Assembly (NCBI GenBank): GCA_026120035.1
Contig: JALRME010000018.1
Coordinates: forward strand, 558,001 to 622,000
Source: Coleophoma eucalyptorum
Taxonomy: Eukaryota; Ascomycota; Leotiomycetes; Helotiales; Dermateaceae
Direction: 5' to 3'
Length of the DNA stretch: 64,000 nt
The notes beneath the pieces are model-generated. The model was given only the letters and a program-made list of their open reading frames with translations, had not been told where the DNA came from and made no database searches. How positions within the stretch are numbered: the stretch's first letter is position 1; the number at the start of each line of letters is the position of its first letter. Positions 11,901-24,135 of this stretch are shown here, piece after piece. The translations under genes were made by a program, and so were the position numbers.

Positions 11901-13787
11901 GCTGTTAGCGCTTCTAGCACTATCCCAGCTTCCATTGTTTCCACTGTCTTGGTTACTGATGTGTTCACTGTCACATCCTGCGCCGCCAGTATTACCAACT
12001 GCCCTGCTGGAAAGGTTTCTTCCACTATCAGAACCTCGACCACTTTGGTCGCCAACCTAGCCTCTGTTCCGGTCGCTGTCCAGCCTTCCGGTGTTGCTAT
12101 GCCTTCTGGCTTCATTCCATCTGGCTTTGCTCGCGCCTCCGGTTCTCAGCCATCAGGTGTCGCTATGCCATCAGGTTTCCGACCATCAGGTATCGCTATG
12201 CCATCGGGTTCCCGCCCATCTGGTGTCGCTATGCCATCCGGTTTCCGCCCATCTGGTCTTCCAGATGCTTCTAGTGCTGATGCTGTCTCCGTTCCTTCCA
12301 GCAGTGCCCAAGTTACATCATCTGCTGCTCTCCAGGTTTCCACCGTTCTTGTAACTGACGTCCTTACCATTACCTCATGCGCCTCAGACGTTACCAACTG
12401 CCCAGCTAGAACCACCTCATCCATCAGAACCTCTACAACCTTGGTCGCCAATGTCGCTTCCGTTACCCCATCAGCTTCATCTGACTCCAGCCCTGCATCT
12501 GCAGATGCTGTCGGTTCCAGCTCTTCTGTTCAACTGACAACTTCTGTCGTACAGACCACTAGAGTGTCCACTGTCTACAGCACCAAGACTAGTGCCGTCA
12601 CGACTTCAGTCTCTGGAACACTTACAACCTCCATTGCTACCAGCAGCGCTGTTGCATCCGTCGTGACTGAAACCATTGACCTGTACACCACAATCTGCCC
12701 AGTCACTGCCGCAGAGGGCTCTGCCACTTCCGTTGCTGCTGTCCAAAGCTCTTCTTCCAACGCAGCCGCTGCCCAGACCACTGCTCCAACCTACAGCAGT
12801 GGTACTGGAAGCGATGATGCTGAGCTTACCACGTCAGTAGTCCAAACCACCAGAGTGTCTACTATCTACAGCACCCAAACCAGTGCCGTCACAACCTCAG
12901 TCTCTGGAACACTCACAACCTCCATTGCCACCAGCAGCGCTGTTGCATCCGTTGTGACTGAAACCATTGACCTGTACACCACAATCTGCCCAGTTACTGC
13001 CGCAGAGGGCTCTGCCACTTCCGTTGCTGCTGTCCAAAGCTCTTCTTCCAACGCAGCCGCTGCCCAGACCACTGCTCCAACCTACAGCAGCGGTTCTGGA
13101 AACAACGATGCTCAGCTTACCACGTCAGTAGTCCAAACCACCAGAGTGTCTACTATCTACAGCACCTCAACTAGTGCTGTCACAACCTCGGTCTCTGGAA
13201 CACTTACAACCTCCATTGCCACCAGCAGCGCTGTTGCATCCGTTGTGACCGAAACCGTTGACCTGTACACCACAATCTGCCCAGTCACTGCCGCAGAGGG
13301 CTCTGCCACTTCCGTTGCTGCTGTCCAAAGCTCTTCCAACGCAGCCGCTGCCCAGACCACTGCTCCAACCTACAGCAGCGGTTCTGGAAACAACGATGCT
13401 CAACTTACCACGTCAGTAGTCCAAACCACCAGAGTGTCTACTGTCTACAGCACCTCAACTAGTGCCGTCACGACTTCAGTCTCTGGAACACTCACAACCT
13501 CCATTGCCACCAGCAGCGCTGTTGCATCCGTTGTGACTGAAACCATTGACCTGTACACTACAATCTGCCCAGTTACTGCCGCAGAGGGTTCCGCAACCTC
13601 CAGCGCAGCAGCAGCCCAAGCTACTGTTACTGGAACTCAGAGCGCCCAATTGGCTGTTGGAACTGGCGCAGCCTCCACCTTCGCCACTAGAACCAAGACT
13701 GCCTGCTCCAAGAAGGCCAAGTCTACGGGCTTCAGCTATGGAAGCGGCTCAGCCTACTATGGAAACGGTACTTCGTCTCACGTATAG
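8927..13787 (+). CDS. Cellobiose dehydrogenase-like flavocytochrome with very long repetitive Ser/Thr tail
   Basis: Two exons (8927-9106 and 9156-13787) around a 49-nt intron; 1603 aa. A signal peptide (about residues 1-18, ending AVAQ) leads into a CDH-type cytochrome domain. Probable heme ligands are Met78 (GEMTG) and His178 (TYHDVGFG). A Ser/Thr linker follows, then a GMC flavodehydrogenase beginning with GAGPAG at about 241-246. The paired active-site residues are present: His in SGDHFLG and Asn in PTGNTQ. Known CDHs oxidise cellobiose and pass electrons through the cytochrome to lytic polysaccharide monooxygenases. After about residue 780 the protein departs from the family. It has four repeats around TSCAASITNCPA, a short PSG-AMPSG repeat block, four copies of a 97-aa Thr/Ser repeat, and a Lys-rich end containing ACSKKAK, which echoes TACNKKTK just after the flavodomain. 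I see no CBM1. The tail should be heavily O-glycosylated and could anchor or extend the enzyme from the wall. Typical CDHs are about half this length. Confidence 0.9.
11415..12470 (+). repeat. Cys-containing and PSG-type repeats in the dehydrogenase tail
   Basis: Coding repeats. Four diverged copies (near 11415, 11650, 11940 and 12335) encode a unit with VTDV-TVTSCA-SITNCPA followed by SSIRTSTTLVAN; each carries two cysteines. Between copies 3 and 4, at about 12085-12260, a short unit encoding PSG(V/I)AMPSGF/SRP recurs about six times. Confidence 0.85.
12531..13605 (+). repeat. Four tandem ~291-bp coding repeats
   Basis: Units start at 12531, 12822, 13113 and 13401. Spacing is 291, 291 and 288 bp; the third unit lost one Ser codon, and the fourth is shorter. 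Each encodes about 97 aa running from LTTSVVQTTRVST through TTICPVTAAEGSA to TAPTYSSG. The copies are nearly identical in DNA, so they are recent or kept homogeneous by recombination. Copy number is likely to vary between strains. Confidence 0.95.
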
Positions 13788-15905
13788 GTAGACAGAGCAT
13801 GATTTCATCATCTCAACAGCAGTTGCATGATTAGCCTTACAGGACCGAAGGCATCGGCATCTTTCTTGTATATATGACCATTAGCTTTTTGTTTTCTTTC
13901 GCGTTTTTTCCCCAAAAATTTGATGTATGTACACTTCAAACAAAGGTTCACATCTTGCCTTCACAAACTCTCTTCGCTTGCCTTTCTGGAAACCTTGTGA
14001 TAAATATGTATGACTTAAGAAGGGTGCTGCGATTCATCATGAAGTTCTCTTTGAGCAACCAAGGGCTAATAAGACGAGTACTCGTCCTTAAGTTGAGGCT
14101 TGTAAGGACCAAAGCACAGCGCGTCAACGTAAGGTAGGAAAGAAGCACGAAGGCAGGTGGTACATACACCTGGACCAGGGCAGCTCGTCCCTCGTCTGCA
14201 TAAATTTCAAGTAGGATCCAATTTCAGTCCCATTCATGTACAGTCACTTTGACCAAACCCAATGGCTTGAGACTGGAAGAGAAGACTTTGTGGGCTGATG
14301 AGGGTGAGCAGCTGATGCTACGAGATCAAGCCAGGCACTGTGCAACGATGTTGCCGACCGACCTGTTCAGTGCGGTTGCACTCGACTTCCAATCTAAGAC
14401 ACAACGGTAACCTAGCCTTCCATCCCATGATGAAAGGAGATGAGATGTTATGCACATGCCCGCTTGGGGGTAAATTGGCTTGCGGGTATGGCCACGTGAC
14501 GATAACACTTGCGTTCGCCTTACAGGACCTTATTAGTTTTCTCATGCTAACAATCACTGGGTGGGTTACGGTGGGCTACGCCATGCTATCTTTCCACGCT
14601 CTCTTCCCCTTATTGCCCGCAATAATCATGCCGGAAGGATAGGTTTATCGTTGAGATGCCAGAAGACTTGATTAGCTCAGGTTCAGAGGGACACTTGACC
14701 ACTTAACATCGTAACATGCGAGAATTGGGCACTTAGTTCCGAAGTTTGGAGGCAGTTTCCTTCCACGCTTCAGCCCACTCTGGCGACGGCTCAATGTCGC
14801 ACAGATAGCAATGCCATCCATCCATAATCACGGCTCCAAATCCCACCGGAAGCGCAACCGCTTACGAGGCACCTTACACCACGGCGGTGATAGCCGCGGC
14901 GCTTAAGAGGAGTTCGTATGCGATGGCTACGGATGTCTTTCCCTCCTCGTCTTCCTTGCTTATCGACTCCCCCCCCACCAAGGTTAGGACGAGGTCTCGC
15001 GGGAAAAGAAAGACAAGGACAAGGACAAGGAGGAAGAGAAAGGCAAAGAGTGAGAAAGAGAGGACGAGAGAGCGAGAGCGAGAGAAAGAGAGAGAGTGAG
15101 AGAGCGATACAGTAGAGCTGTTTCAATCCTTGATCGCCATTGCTTGGCATACGAAAGAATGAGGCAGAAGTAAGCCATACAGAAATCAGCCCTGTGGAGT
15201 TGTAGAAACAATGACACCCCAGACCCAGATTCGAGAAACAAGCAAGACAGGACAAGACAGGAACAGGAAGATGAGCAAGAACAGGAGCAGCAAGCGGATT
15301 ATTGGACACCACTGCGCTTCCTCGCTTAGCGGGTTCTGCTCCTCTGTCACGCCACCCAGGTTTTCAGCGGGGCACAGAGGATAACGCCGGCCAGTCCAGT
15401 CCTGTCCCCGTCCTGTCCAACAAACAGGCCAGCCACTCAACGACCAGCTCGGATGTTGTCGTGGTGGAAACAAATCCCCGGCCCTTCGTCTGATCCATCA
15501 ACGGGTGTCCACCTGCCAGGTACCGACCTTACTTAACAGGCAGGTCGTCAAAAAGTTCATCATCAACACCCCGACCTGAGCTCTGGCTAACGGGATCAAG
15601 GAGGAAGTTGGGGAATCCCCCTTGGGTCATGGCCCCGCCCCATACTCCTTCAGTTGGCGTCACTGGCTGTTGCCCAGGATAAGCACCATGATCAGCCTCT
15701 GCGAGATCCTACCGGGGCGCACTGCATGGTATGGTCAGCTAATGAACAAGACAAGGCCATTCTTGCCGGAGCTTGTCATTCACAATGGCTAGTTTAATTC
15801 ATCTTATCTTAAATCTATATAAGCCTGCTTGAACCCCCCCCGAGACAAGCTTCTCTAGTACTCCACTCCAAATCTCCTCAACCTAACCTTTTGGCGCCTG
15901 TCATT
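13788..15905. other. Intergenic with polypurine tract
   Basis: No supported gene between the dehydrogenase and the sedolisin. The section 14996-15112 on the plus strand is almost purely purine (see the separate entry). Open frames on both strands here are low-complexity translations of that tract. The segment just before 15906 has a TATA-like stretch (near 15820) and CT-rich sequence, consistent with the sedolisin promoter. Confidence 0.5.
14996..15112 (+). repeat. Polypurine GA-rich simple-sequence tract
   Basis: About 115 bp of A/G-dominated sequence composed of AAGGAC, AGGAAG and GAGAGC-type units with very few pyrimidines. Such tracts can form triplex structures, but no function is shown. 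Confidence 0.8.
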
Positions 15906-17942
15906 ATGTTGAGCAAGACGTTATTGTCCATTGGCGTTTTGGCGCAGGTTGTCTTAGGGACGCCTGTTCGCTCGCGAACGGCATATTCAGTCAAGGAGAA
16001 GCATCCCGTGCCTCGGAGATGGGCCTCAGCCGGTCGAGCACCTTCGGACCATATGCTCCATCTACAAATTGGCCTGAAGCAAGAGAACTTCGCCGAATTG
16101 GAGCGTCATCTCTATGAAGGTAGCTTCCGTCCCTATCCGTGCAAAATCATGAATTCCCTCCCGCTAAAACTTGTGCAGTCTCCGATCCGGAGCATTCCCG
16201 ATATGGCCAGCATCTGAGTGCAGATGAGGTAAAGGATCTCGTTAAACCAAAGGACGAGACTGTGGATCTCGTGCATGAGTGGTTGTTATCCAATGGCGTG
16301 GATGCCTTCGATTACAGCCATGCCCAAGACTGGATCAACATCTACATAGATGTCGCGACCGCTGAACAGCTACTCGACACCGAATACTCGGTCTACGAGC
16401 ACGAAGATGGATCGCAGCTTGTTCGCACTTCGCACTGGTCGCTACCTGCACACTTGCACGAGCATATTGACACGGTCCAGCCAACAACCTCGTTCATGCG
16501 ATCTAAGAAACACATTACTGACAACGTTCAACTGGCCAAGCCCTTGGCCCCACGGAAATATAAGCGCGCTACCAACTCGACAATCTCGTCCGTTTGTAAC
16601 CTAGCGTCCGTCACTTTGGAGTGCTTCAGGGCTCTCTATGATTTTGAAGGATATGAGCAAAAGGCGAAAGGCGTCAACAAGATTGGATTCAACAACTATC
16701 TTAACGAAACCCCAATCCGACCAGATCTGTATCAATTCTTGGAAAAGTACAATCCAGATGCAGCTCCTCATGCTTGGACTTTCAAATCCATCGAGATTGC
16801 GGGTGGTCCAGCAGCACAAAATACTTCTTTGACCGCTGAACAATTGGAAGATGACACCTCTGTAGAAGCAAATCTTGATGCCGAGACAATTTTGGGATTG
16901 ACCTACCCAATGCCAGTCTATTCCTACTCGACCGGTGGGATGCCCCCATTCATCGCCGATCTCAATACCCCAGATGACACCAATGAACCATACCTCACAT
17001 GGGTCAATTATGTATTAGGACAAACAGATTTACCGCAAGTAATCAGCAGCTCGTACGGAGATGATGAACAGACTATCCCAAAATCATACGCCGATCGAGT
17101 CTGCCAATCTTTCGCTCAACTCGGAGCTCGTGGCATTACGCTGTTGGTTTCCAGTGGTGACGGTGGCCTTGGAGGCCAAGATGGCAGTCTTTGCTTGTCT
17201 AACGATGGCAAGAATACCACCACCTTTCTCCCAGAATTCCCAGCATCATGCCCGTATGTCACCACGGTAGGTGCTACACAACAGTTCGAACCAGAGGTTG
17301 CTGCGTACCGCGTGCCTGGACTTGGGTTTGATGGCAATACCCATGGATTCTATGCTTCTGGAAGTGGATTCAGCTACTATTTCAGCCGTCCTTGGTATCA
17401 GGAGAGTGCGGTTGGCGCTTACGTGGATAAATTGGATGGATTGTATAAAGGACTTTACAACCAGGGCAAGCATGAACCTCCCGAACCTATGCAAAGTAGT
17501 GGCTAACCATCTGAACAGAAGGACGTGGCTATCCCGACATTTCGGCCCAAGGTCTCTATTTCGCCTTGGTCTGGAACGCCACTCTGTCTACCGTGAGTGG
17601 AACCAGCGCATCCACTCCCCTCATGTCCAGCGTTATCTCGCTTGTGAATGACGCTCTCATCTCATCGGGCAAGGCACCTCTTGGATTCTTGAACCCATGG
17701 CTGTACTCGAAGGGATACAAGGGTTTTACAGACATTACCGCAGGCAACACTTCGTCTTGCGGTACTGATGGTTTCCCAGTTACCAAAGGCTGGGATCCCA
17801 TCACTGGCTTTGGAACTCCTGTAAGTCTTGCTCCTTCCCCTTGTCTCAATTTGTCGGTGGAACACGGGATATATATACGTCTGGAGCGGATTGCTGACTC
17901 AAAAAATAGGTCTTCCCAAAGCTTGTGAAGCTTGCAAAGTAA
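15906..17942 (+). CDS. Secreted sedolisin-type tripeptidyl peptidase (peptidase S53)
   Basis: Four exons: 15906-16119, 16179-17465, 17519-17820 and 17910-17942; 611 aa. It has a signal peptide (to about residue 19) and a pro-kumamolisin propeptide with VSDPEH-RYGQHLS. The catalytic domain shows the S53 residues Glu301 and Asp305 (EANLD), the oxyanion Asp399 (SSGDGG) and nucleophile Ser530 (SGTSAS). A calcium site lies near the C-terminus (DITAG, then GWDP). The family removes tripeptides from protein N-termini at acidic pH. The open frame continues upstream without ATG to 15891; 15906 is the first ATG and gives the best signal peptide. Intron 2 (17466-17518) uses a GC donor (GCAAGC) with CTAAC branch and CAG acceptor; it is required to join LYNQ to GRGYPDIS. 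The other introns are GT-AG (59 and 89 nt). Complete gene. Confidence 0.93.
17466..17518 (+). other. GC-AG intron in the sedolisin gene
   Basis: 53-nt intron with GCAAGC donor, branch GGCTAACC and CAG acceptor. No GT donor in the neighbourhood restores the conserved sedolisin frame. GC-AG introns are a small minority in fungi. Confidence 0.85.
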
Positions 17943-18262
17943 TAGGGAGAAAAGTATTAATTAATGAAATAATCAATAAGTTAATTGAAACAAATATAAT
18001 GAATATAAAATATCCAGATGTTCAAGCACCATGAATTAGTAGTGATTGAAAGTCAACGTTTTCAAATCTTCTTTCTTTTTTCTGCGAGTTCTGGTTTCGA
18101 AGATACTTTTTACCAACTAAATCCCCCTCACCAGCAAGACAACCCCAACTGGAAAACAGCCCAATCCGAGATTAAAAAACAACGCCACAGCCATACCGCT
18201 TAACGCCAAGACATGAGGGGACGGTATTGATCCCTCCAGCCTAGGCGCCCCCAAATCCTACT
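17943..18262. other. Convergent 3' intergenic region
   Basis: AT-rich spacer between the ends of the sedolisin gene (plus) and the lipase gene (minus). No gene seen. Confidence 0.6.
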
Positions 18263-19861
18263 TTATTCCTTCTCTCCAATACAACCAGCAATCATACCAA
18301 AATAGTGCCCGTGTTTCTTCCCGCGCTTGTGCTGCAGCGATTTCAAGACATGGAACTGCGAGTTGCCCTTCTCGCTGTACAGGAAGTCCGGCACGACGGT
18401 GATGTCGGCGAGCGTGATGTTGTTGTCGTCGACCGCGTCGCTGTTGATCCAGTACTCCGGCGCGAAGTGCGTCCAGTGCGTCTTGCGGATCCATTTGTAC
18501 GTCGGGATTTGCGGTATCACATCGTCCCAGTTCCTTTGGAAGCAATTGGTGGTTAGTTAGCACGGCGAGTAGCGGGTATTATATTCTCTCCTTGCCATTT
18601 CTTTTCTTCTTTTCTCTGGGAGGGGGGCAGCTTACGTGACGCGGTAGTTCCTCCCGAACATGGGTGCTTGTCCGGTAATGTACATTGATATGCTACCGGG
18701 TCTTAGTGTTGGAAGATCTTAGGAACGTCTGGGGGGTGGGGGTGGGAGCATGAGTGGAGGCTTGGCTTACTCGGAGGAGCCAAGACGTGGCTGACCGTAA
18801 GTGTACTGGCAGCAGAATATCAGTGCATGCTTTTCTCCCCAGTGCATTAAAAAACAAAAGCGGGTGATGCGAAGGAGAGAGAGAAAGGAGAAAAACGAGA
18901 GGAACACCTACAAGATCAACCTCCCAGCCCAAGTTCCGGAAGTGCGTCGCCCCCAGGGCCGCAATGGCACCGCCAAGGCTATGGCCGGTGAAGACAAACT
19001 TATAGTCCATGTTCTCGGAACGCAGCTGGAAGAGGCACTGCTCGACGAAGCCCTCCATCTGGGTCCAGGCGTTCCAAAAGCCTTCGTGCACCTCGCAGCC
19101 GTTCTTGGTCTCGGGCATGTACTGGTGCAGGCAGGTGTTCGGGCTGATCCGGCGGAAGAACTTCAGGTCCGCCTGGAGCTGGTTCGAGATGGGCCCGTCG
19201 GATTCCCAGTCTCGCTTTTTCGATATCAGCCCGTCGGAAGTGCCTTGGAAGGCGACGATGATCATTTGGTTCGCCGTGTCGCGCGCCACGTAGCCCGTGC
19301 CTGCATCGCGTCCGGCACTGTTTTGGAGTTTGGCTGAGCTCTCAGTCACCATATATGGACTTTCCAACGGGTTGGTGATGTTGGGAGGGATTTCTTTTTT
19401 TTGGGGGGGGGGCAATTTTGTGGGGGCGGTTGGGTGTACTTACTGATAGATAATGTCGACGACTTCTGGCTCCGGATCGTGCTCTAGAGGACACTTTCCC
19501 TCAACTCTCCCGCAGTCGATTGCGAAGTCCTGTCCTTGAGTGTAAAGAGTATCGCAGTAGGCTGCTGCCGAGTAATGTGCAAAGAGCCTCATGTAGTTTA
19601 GTTCTTCCTGCGCGAGGGTCGTGGGCACTGAGTAACTCGCTGTTAGCTTTAGGGTTCTGAGATACATCTCGATGGGATTTTGCGTTTTCGTTTTTTGGCT
19701 TCGTTTGCTTGGCTTTGAGACTTACCTATTGGCACTTCCCATTTGTTCGTGGCGTTTGGGTGTTCCACTGTGTAGTCCCAATCGGCCAGTTTGGGCTTCT
19801 TTGCCTCTGTCAGACTCGAGAAGAGGCCTGAGAGTAGGAGGAGGATTGTAAGGAAGATCAT
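18263..19861 (-). CDS. Secreted class 3 (Rhizomucor/Thermomyces-type) lipase
   Basis: Six exons on the minus strand: 19861-19726, 19627-19444, exon 3 ending 18912, 18805-18771, 18692-18636 and 18533-18263. It has a signal peptide (MIFLTILLLL...SLTEA), then the N-terminal region with DCGR and CPLEHDPEPEV, GTGYVAR, and the nucleophile elbow GHSLGG. The catalytic Asp lies in NWDDVIP and the catalytic His in GHYFG near the C-terminus, followed by a conserved Cys, as in Thermomyces lipase (H-x-x-YFG). The start of exon 3 is not settled: acceptors at 19359 (84-nt intron, 376 aa) and 19317 (126-nt intron, 362 aa) both keep frame. Four of the five introns are small GT-AG introns with clear junctions. 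The role is extracellular triacylglycerol or ester hydrolysis, inferred from the family. Confidence 0.88.
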
Positions 19862-20694
19862 TGTGCCTAGGTCTAGCTGGTTTAGCACTTTAGACAAAAA
19901 TGGTGGAGTACGAAGACTTTGACCGTGTCCAAGATCTGGCTTGGGCAGCAAGGAAGTTGAAGGGTGGTGGTTAAGACAGAATATTTTAAGTGTAAAAGCA
20001 AATATCAAACGTCGAATTTTCATATATCAGTATTCATCCTGGCCCAATCCCTAAGCATGTACTTGTCGGGATCCAGGCGGTTTGGATGAAAACCTAATGT
20101 AAAGGCGGTTACATGCACTAGCTGGGTCGACATGGAGCTAAATAGAGCCTAGTATTTGGTGGCCTTTCTAAATGATTGGGATAAAACATTGCTGCTATTG
20201 CAATTATTATCGGTACTTTGCAGGATCACTTTGGAAGGGTCTATCGTGAAGACTCGCTGGACAGGACATAAGATATAAGCTGGCAACTACTCCGTAGGTA
20301 CTAGGGCATTTCAAAACCTCTAGTTTATTGTCTGAGGGTCTCATTATAAATTGCAGCTTCTTTTAAACACCGAAAAATATGATACCAGGGATTCGCGGAG
20401 ATCATGGCATTGGCAAGTAAGTACAAGAGCTCCGAAGCTCGAGTGCTTATACTTAGTCCTGCGCCAAGGTGTCGCTAAGCTTTTAGTGTGGACAAGCGAC
20501 GGGTACCGCCGCACGGGAAAGCTTCGACTTAGAAGGCAATCTTCAAATATAAAGACATGTAGATATACTAAACTGATACTTAATCCTATTGGTTGAGGAA
20601 GTTTGGAGGATATAGTATAATTTTAATTGGATCTTGCCGAGGTTAGAATGAATGACATGCAGCAGATCATAGCACACAACAACACAGGAGTTCA
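19862..20694. other. Intergenic between lipase and BVMO
   Basis: Lipase promoter region on the minus strand, followed by AT-rich spacer. An 81-codon open frame at 20351-20596 has no supporting features. Confidence 0.5.
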
Positions 20695-22414
20695 TCAAGA
20701 GAGAACGAAGCCAGCATAGCCATTTTCAGCACTCTTCCGGCACTCGGCCCTGTAAGTAGGAACACCGCCAAGGTAAAGCAATGGTTCTCTAGGCTTTCCA
20801 GGAATGTTATCTCCCATGTACCACTGTGATTATGATCAGCACAATATTTAACATACGAAAAGAATTACTGACCGATTTCGTAGTAGGTAGAAGAGACATG
20901 TTGGCAATTTCATGCACCCCCTTCGCCCATGCTTGCTCACTCTCCTTGGAGGCCTCTATCTTGCTGAGGTTTTTCTCGCGCATGTAATTCATGGTGTATA
21001 TGATCCAGTCACCTTGCAGCTCGGCGCAAACTGGGCCATTGCATAGCGCCTGGATAATTGATGTTAGCAAACAAGATTCTCAGTAAAGGTATATCTCAGT
21101 ACATACTGTCGGAGCTTGGGGTCCGTATGTGAAAAACATATTGGGAAAGCCTTCTGTACTCATTCCGAGGAAAGTGGCCGTGCCGTTCTTCCATTTCTCG
21201 CTGATGGATGTGCCAGATGGGCCACGGATATCGATCTTCATGATGCCACCGGTGATAGAATCATAGCCAGTCGCCATGATTATATAGTCGAACTCCATTT
21301 CACGATCTGAAGTCTTGATACCTTTCTCTGTAATCTCTTCGATTGGAGTAGAATTTAAGTCAACCAGACTAACATTATCTTGGTTATATTTTTCGAAATA
21401 CCCAAGTTCGAGCGAAACCCGTTTGCAGCCAAAAGCATGAGGTTGCTCGATCGGAGCGAGAATATCCTTGAGCTTTGAATCATTGATCTTTGCCCGAGTT
21501 TTATCCCGCCAGAAATTGTAAGCCTCTTTGTTGGCAGCCTTGTCGAACAGCATATCGTAGTATGTAGCAAGCCAGTATTGGAAGCTACCCTCCGCCCATA
21601 ATTTCTCATAGAATTCATGACGCTGCTCTGGGGTGTCTTGAAATGTAGTTTTTGGGGCAAAGTCGAAATCAACCCCACCGAAAGTGCTTGCGCGTTTTTC
21701 ATATAGAGAAGGATAGTCTGCCTTGGGGAAAAGTTGCTCTTCGCCAGGGAAGGAGACCTGTCGCATTGGTATTGCTAGATTTGGGGTCCGTTGAAATACT
21801 ACAAGTTCTTTGACTTCCTTGCTGAGCGATTGGACAAGCTGTACTCCCGTTGAGCCAGTACCGATTATAGCAATCTTCTTGTCAGTCATATCAAGTCCTT
21901 CCTTAGGCCAGTAGGAAGGATGAATCCATTGTCCCTTGAAGGAGTGTAGACCTTTAAAGTCCGGAATGTACCGCTTTGCAGAGAAACCAGTGTTCAGAAG
22001 TAGGTACTTGACCTCGAAGGTCTGACCAACGTCAGTTGAAACAGTCCAAGTTGATGTGAGGTCGTCAAAAGTGGCAGCGGTGACGGAAGTATGAAAGATT
22101 GCATCCTTTCGCAAGTCATACGTGTTTGCCACATGCGCAAAATAATCTTGCAGTTCTTGCCAACCTGGGTATCGTTCCTTCCAAGTCCAATTTTTCCAGA
22201 TTTCTGGCATCGAGAACTCGTAAAAAGGGGTGCCAATATCGACTCTGGCTCCGGGATAACAGTTCCAATGCCAGACGCCACCAAAGTCTCCGCCGGCCTC
22301 GACTAATTTGACATTATAGCCCTCATTCCGAAGTTTCCAGAGTTGATATACACCACCGAAACCAGCTCCCACAATCAATGCGTCGAGTTTTATGGCGGCT
22401 TCTTGCGATCCCAT
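20695..22414 (-). CDS. Baeyer-Villiger flavin monooxygenase
   Basis: Three exons (22414-21107, 21049-20873, 20823-20695), with introns of 57 and 49 nt; 537 aa. It is a class B flavoprotein monooxygenase: FAD Rossmann motif GAGFGG (residues 16-21), the BVMO fingerprint F-x-G-x-x-x-H-x-x-x-W-P as FKGQWIHPSYWP (159-170), and the NADPH Rossmann motif GTGSTG (185-190). The C-terminal segment SWYMGDNIPGKPRE, usual for cyclohexanone/phenylacetone-type enzymes, is split across exons 2 and 3. These enzymes insert oxygen into ketones to give esters or lactones using NADPH and O2. Complete and apparently functional; the substrate cannot be told. A P450 lies 5 kb away but no scaffold-forming enzyme is near, so a pathway role is only a guess. 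Confidence 0.93.
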
Positions 22415-24135
22415 TATGAGACTTATGATACTGCAATGAATCTGTGAAGAAGTGATAACAAATAGTACGGCGGGTAGAAATGATGGTGTTGTACTTATTT
22501 ATCCTGTAATATCTGCGGTCCAGGAATTAAGGTGGCAACCAGACAAGTGCTCCATGCCTGGTAGTATTTCATGCTTACTCCATTCTGCCATCTATGAAGA
22601 AAACCCCGCACAGTAGTCAAATTGAACTGAATATCAGAGTCATACAATGTGGTCCATCCACTTAACGCCGAATCTTAGTAGATCTTTCCTTCAAAAGGTC
22701 CGAAATAGATTGTATTGACGGTCCACTAACCATAAACATGTACATATCTCTACACCCACATCGATAAAACATCCAGTAGTGGCATACGCTGCTAAGATTA
22801 TAGCCATAAACCTGATTGCCTGCGGGTAAGCTTATAGGTAAGTCGATAAAATCACCACCACTCCATTGGATAGCAGCAAAGAAATACACCTGTAAGCTGC
22901 GGGGGAGAATGTGATTACTTCTACCGGGCGAGCGAGTAGATCTATGAAATGTGAGCTCTGCTGTCAACCCTCCTGGTCGATCACTTGTGCCAACGAAAGC
23001 CCCGGCAGTATTTTAAGCCGGAAAGGCTCCGCAGATACCGGTTTCTCCAAAAAAGGAAGGGAAACAGCATATAGATGGGTACATGCAATGCCAGCACTAA
23101 AGAAACCCATGTTGCAGAATTTGATGCCGAAAGTGGGACATTTCTTTTATGGATCTAAACCCAACATAGAGGCTAATGTAATGGCTGACGGCAGTAGAAA
23201 CCTGTAGCATCGGCTGTTGTGTCTTGTGATAAAATAACCCGTATGCTTATGTGAGGAATAGGCACTGTGCAGGTGCAACTGGATGGAGAAGGACATGCCA
23301 AAGAAGGGGCAGTCTCGGTGCTTACTGAATTGTTTCCGACCGAAAGTATTTCTCAGATCTAGCGGCTTTATTTGGATTTGCGTCTTGGTATCTGAGGTTG
23401 ACATCCCAAAAGAGCTTCTTGACTTGATCCCATGAATAGGTACCTAGGTGTGTTCTGATTATTGTCCTCAATCACCAAGTGCTACTACTTACTAGCTTTG
23501 ATCTCTGGATCAACTTAATTTCATAAAAATAATTACCACACATGGCATCATGCCCATGACTCTTAAAGATTCTAAATAGGATTTGTCTTTGAATGATTCG
23601 TAGCCAAGACTCCTATCAATGGGCAAAGGTCTCTGTCAGGGTACCATCTGTCGAATCACGTGCATGATGCATATTTGTTGCACGTCTGACCTGCGAGCGC
23701 CCTCTTCGCCCTCTTGGCCCCCCTCTTGGCCTCCCAGAGACTCACTCATTGCGATCTTTCCTTCCCAAGTCGATAGTCCGGCGTTGCGATGAGGGATTCT
23801 TGCAGATCGACTCACATATATGGATGGCTTTGGAGTTGAAAATTAAGATATAGCCTAAATATGGCGAGAGACATCGAACGAACCTAATTTTGAGGTGACA
23901 TAGAGCTCGTTCACCAATTCCACCAGTTCGAACACCAGAACAGAGAACTGGTGGGAAGAGAAACACGATTATGTCATCACATAACCCCGCCAACCGCTTC
24001 TTCCCGAAGCGGCGGGACCCCTCCATCCATCTTCAACACAAGCCTATGCTTCCAGGTTGACGGGCTCTTATCTTCACACCCCACCATTCTTACACACTGC
24101 AAAAACCTCCTCCTACTCTCTTTAAGTTAATAGCC
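22415..24135. other. Intergenic between BVMO and QPRT
   Basis: 1.7 kb divergent promoter region with no supported gene. The part just upstream of 24136 contains CT-rich stretches typical of a fungal promoter. Confidence 0.5.

Noticed and set aside
9281..13403. Many long antisense and +1-frame open frames inside the cellobiose dehydrogenase
   Set aside because: They mirror the low-complexity, repeat-rich coding frame and recur with the repeat period; no independent features.
14791..15312. 173-codon minus-strand frame and nearby frames
   Set aside because: They are translations of the polypurine tract (runs of Ser/Leu or Arg/Glu).
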